From NCBI RefSeq assembly GCF_900110205.1, contig NZ_FOCV01000005.1, positions 186,001 to 250,000 of the forward strand: a DNA stretch of 64,000 bases, read 5' to 3'. Shown here piece after piece: positions 62,216 to 64,000 of the stretch. A model generated the notes under the pieces. The model did no database searches and had not been told where the DNA came from. It was given only the letters and a program-made list of their open reading frames with translations. Made by a program: the position numbers and the translations under genes. Numbering within the stretch: position 1 is the first letter of the stretch; the number at the start of each line of letters is the position of its first letter. Origin of the DNA: Rhizobium tibeticum. GTDB lineage: Bacteria; Pseudomonadota; Alphaproteobacteria; Rhizobiales; Rhizobiaceae.

Positions 62216-63184
62216 ATGGACAGGGTCGTTACACTTCTCGCGCCGGGCGGCATCGAGCAATTGCAGGTTTTTGAACAGACGCCGCAGGATCCGGGCGCAA
62301 CTGAAATCCGGATACGCCATGATGCGGTCGGCATGAACTTCCTCGACATCTACCACCGGCGCGGGCTCTACCCGTTGCCTGCCTACCCCGCCGTGCTCGG
62401 CGTCGAAGGTTCCGGCGTCGTGGAAGCAGTCGGAACAGAGGTCACCGACCTGAAGGCCGGCGACCGCGTTGTCTACGCTGGCGCGCCTGTCGGCGCCTAT
62501 GCCGCGACACGACTGCTTCCCGCGGCGCGCGCCATCCGCCTGCCTGATAGCGTGCCCTCACAGGTTGCCGCTGCCTCCATGCTGAAGGGGCTGACGGCCT
62601 ATATGCTGCTGACCAAGACCTACCGCGTCGAGCCCGAAACCACCGTCCTCGTCCATGCCGCCGCCGGAGGTCTCGGAAGCATCCTCGTGCCGTGGGCCAA
62701 GCATCTTGGCGCCACCGTCATCGGAACCGTCAGCTCGCAGGAAAAGGCAGAGCTTGCCCGCGCATATGGCGCCGATCACCTGATCGTCGGCCGCGATGCC
62801 GATGTCGTCGGCGCCGTGAAGACGGTGACAGACAACAGAGGCGTTGACGTTGTCTATGACGGCATCGGCGGCAGCATGCTCGCAAAGTCCATTCGGGCCG
62901 TCCGTCCGCTCGGCGTCGTGGCAACCATCGGACAGGCCGGCGGACCGATCCCGCCCGTCTCAGTGGACGAGCTCCGTCCGGGCAAATGGCTGACGCATCC
63001 GAGCATCATGGCCTACATCACGGATACCGCCAGCTACCTGGCGGCAGCCGAGGCGGTGGTCGCAATGCTGGCATCCGGCATCGCTGCAACGATCGCCCGC
63101 GAATACGCTTTGGAGGAGGCTGCGCTAGCCCAGCAATTCCTCGAAGAGGGACGTGCCGCAGGCAGTCTGATTCTTGTTCCATAG
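62216..63184 (+). CDS. NADPH:quinone oxidoreductase, zinc-independent MDR family
   Basis: A 322-residue enzyme: GroES-like N-domain with HDAVGMNFLDIYHRRGLYPLP (the QOR signature region) and GVEGSGVVEAVG, then a Rossmann domain with VLVHAAAGGLGSILVPWAKHLGATVIGTVSS. No zinc ligands, as expected for quinone oxidoreductase (Qor). Uses NADPH to reduce quinones; cytosolic. Divergent from its probable LysR regulator; followed 76 bases later by the lldD-type gene. Confidence 0.92.
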   Translation: MDRVVTLLAPGGIEQLQVFEQTPQDPGATEIRIRHDAVGMNFLDIYHRRGLYPLPAYPAVLGVEGSGVVEAVGTEVTDLKAGDRVVYAGAPVGAYAATRLLPAARAIRLPDSVPSQVAAASMLKGLTAYMLLTKTYRVEPETTVLVHAAAGGLGSILVPWAKHLGATVIGTVSSQEKAELARAYGADHLIVGRDADVVGAVKTVTDNRGVDVVYDGIGGSMLAKSIRAVRPLGVVATIGQAGGPIPPVSVDELRPGKWLTHPSIMAYITDTASYLAAAEAVVAMLASGIAATIAREYALEEAALAQQFLEEGRAAGSLILVP

Positions 63185-63260
63185 GCAACGAAAGAGATAC
63201 ACAAAGCCTCGGATATCGTGTTAAGGGCCATGGCGTTATTCCGATGTGAAAGTCTTATCC

Positions 63261-64000
63261 ATGGCCACTCCTCTCACGATCGCCGACCTGAAAAGTCTCG
63301 CCCAGCGCCGCGTCCCGAAGATGTTTTTCGACTATGCGGATTCCGGTGCCTGGACAGAGTCGACCTACCAGGCGAACGAGAGCGATTTCTCCAAGATCAA
63401 GCTGCGCCAGCGCGTGCTCGTCGACATGACGAACCGCACGCTGGAGACGACGATGATCGGCCAGAAGGTGGCAATGCCGGTGGCCCTTGCCCCGACCGGC
63501 ATGACCGGCATGCAGCATGCCGACGGCGAAATGCTGGCCGCCCGCGCCGCCGAGGAATTCGGCGTTCCCTTCACGCTGTCGACGATGAGCATCTGCTCGA
63601 TCGAAGATGTCGCCTCGGTCACCACGAAGCCCTTCTGGTTCCAGCTCTACGTGATGCGCGACAAGGACTTCGTGCTCAACCTGATCAACCGCGCCAAGGC
63701 GGCGAAGTGTTCTGCCCTCGTCCTGACCGCCGACCTGCAGATTCTCGGCCAGCGCCATAAGGACCTGCGCAACGGCCTTTCGGCACCGCCGAAGTTCACG
63801 CCGAAGCACATCTGGCAGATGGCGACACGCCCCTTCTGGTGCCTGGACATGCTGCAGACGAAGCGCCGCACCTTCGGCAACATCGTCGGGCACGCCAAGA
63901 ACGTTTCGGACCTCTCCTCGCTCTCGTCCTGGACGGCAGAGCAGTTCGACCCGCAGCTTTCCTGGGCCAACGTTGCCTGGATCAAGGAACAATGGGGCGG
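63261..64000 (+). CDS. lldD: FMN-dependent alpha-hydroxy-acid (L-lactate) dehydrogenase, N-terminal part
   Basis: The gene runs off the right edge; 246 codons are visible. Starts MATPLTIADLKSLAQRRVPKM and has FDYADSGAWTESTY, FSKIKLRQRVLVDM, ALAPTGMTGMQHADGE, TLSTMSICSIEDV, WFQLYVMRDKDF and LVLTADLQILGQRHKDLRNG, all standard LldD/MDH-family blocks contributing FMN contacts. Probably oxidises L-lactate to pyruvate at the inner membrane. Other alpha-hydroxy acids remain possible because the active-site His/Arg are beyond the window. Confidence 0.88.
   Translation, partial: MATPLTIADLKSLAQRRVPKMFFDYADSGAWTESTYQANESDFSKIKLRQRVLVDMTNRTLETTMIGQKVAMPVALAPTGMTGMQHADGEMLAARAAEEFGVPFTLSTMSICSIEDVASVTTKPFWFQLYVMRDKDFVLNLINRAKAAKCSALVLTADLQILGQRHKDLRNGLSAPPKFTPKHIWQMATRPFWCLDMLQTKRRTFGNIVGHAKNVSDLSSLSSWTAEQFDPQLSWANVAWIKEQWG

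Overview
The window is a GC-rich stretch of an alphaproteobacterial chromosome, almost certainly Rhizobiaceae (Ensifer/Sinorhizobium, Rhizobium or a close relative). Four things point there: a fused trpE(G) gene preceded by a trpL leader with three consecutive Trp codons, a choXWV choline transporter, a bacA peptide transporter, and the bdhA-xdhA-xdhB gene order. From memory, the run queF / CDF transporter / trpE(G) / TonB receptor shmR / ... / tdk / choXWV matches the Sinorhizobium meliloti chromosome; this was not checked against a database. I see no tRNA, rRNA, CRISPR array, IS element or prophage. Most of the window is housekeeping and catabolic core genome.

Layout. 1-4.3 kb: tail of an upstream gene, a GT25 glycosyltransferase, queF with a CDF metal transporter, a DUF2161 protein and a truncated DUF2459-like remnant. 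4.3-9.2 kb: trpE(G) behind a complete trpL attenuator, then a TonB-dependent haem receptor with two RirA-type iron boxes upstream. 9.2-16.4 kb: extensin-like protein, fhs, a frameshifted LuxR regulator, a DUF2333/coiled-coil pair and tdk. 16.6-22.4 kb: choXWV, a HugZ-like haem protein, a NolR-like ArsR regulator and an omega-amino-acid aminotransferase. 22.6-32 kb: hydrolase, LivK-like binding protein, adenine deaminase, alpha-glucosidase, KDG kinase, a GT4 glycosyltransferase behind a candidate Pho box, and a frameshifted esterase divergent from an OhrR-like MarR regulator. 33-41 kb: der, a YfgM-like protein, nnrU, polysaccharide deacetylase, bacA, an MFS/PadR pair and map. 41-46 kb: LLM oxidoreductase, then an ECF42-type sigma factor module (DGPF protein, sigma factor, SRPBCC, DoxX), then MYG1. 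46-50.9 kb: a decayed spot (secreted-protein remnant, frameshifted acyltransferase), OsmC, an orphan HNH-type protein and glpK. 51-61 kb: bdhA-xdhA-xdhB, a LysR regulator, then puuD, a lipoprotein and guaD. 61-64 kb: a divergent LysR/quinone oxidoreductase pair and the start of an lldD-type dehydrogenase.

How the genes work together. The clearest metabolic theme is purine catabolism: adenine deaminase, guanine deaminase, xanthine dehydrogenase subunits and membrane urate hydroxylase PuuD take adenine and guanine through hypoxanthine/xanthine to urate and on to the 5-hydroxyisourate step. xdhC is not in the window. Other themes are haem uptake and use (shmR, HugZ-like), choline import, and envelope biology (GT25, GT4, BacA, deacetylase).

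The most notable signals are regulatory or concern gene decay: the trpL attenuator, paired iron boxes, a Pho box, a three-site palindrome array beside the OhrR-like gene, the ECF42 module, and three separate genes each broken by exactly one extra base, which may be real pseudogenes or assembly errors. I found no clearly undescribed multi-gene system. The best leads for new biology are the orphan HNH protein (48265-49308), the DUF2333/coiled-coil pair (13414-15715), the ECF42 module and the Pho-box-linked GT4 gene.
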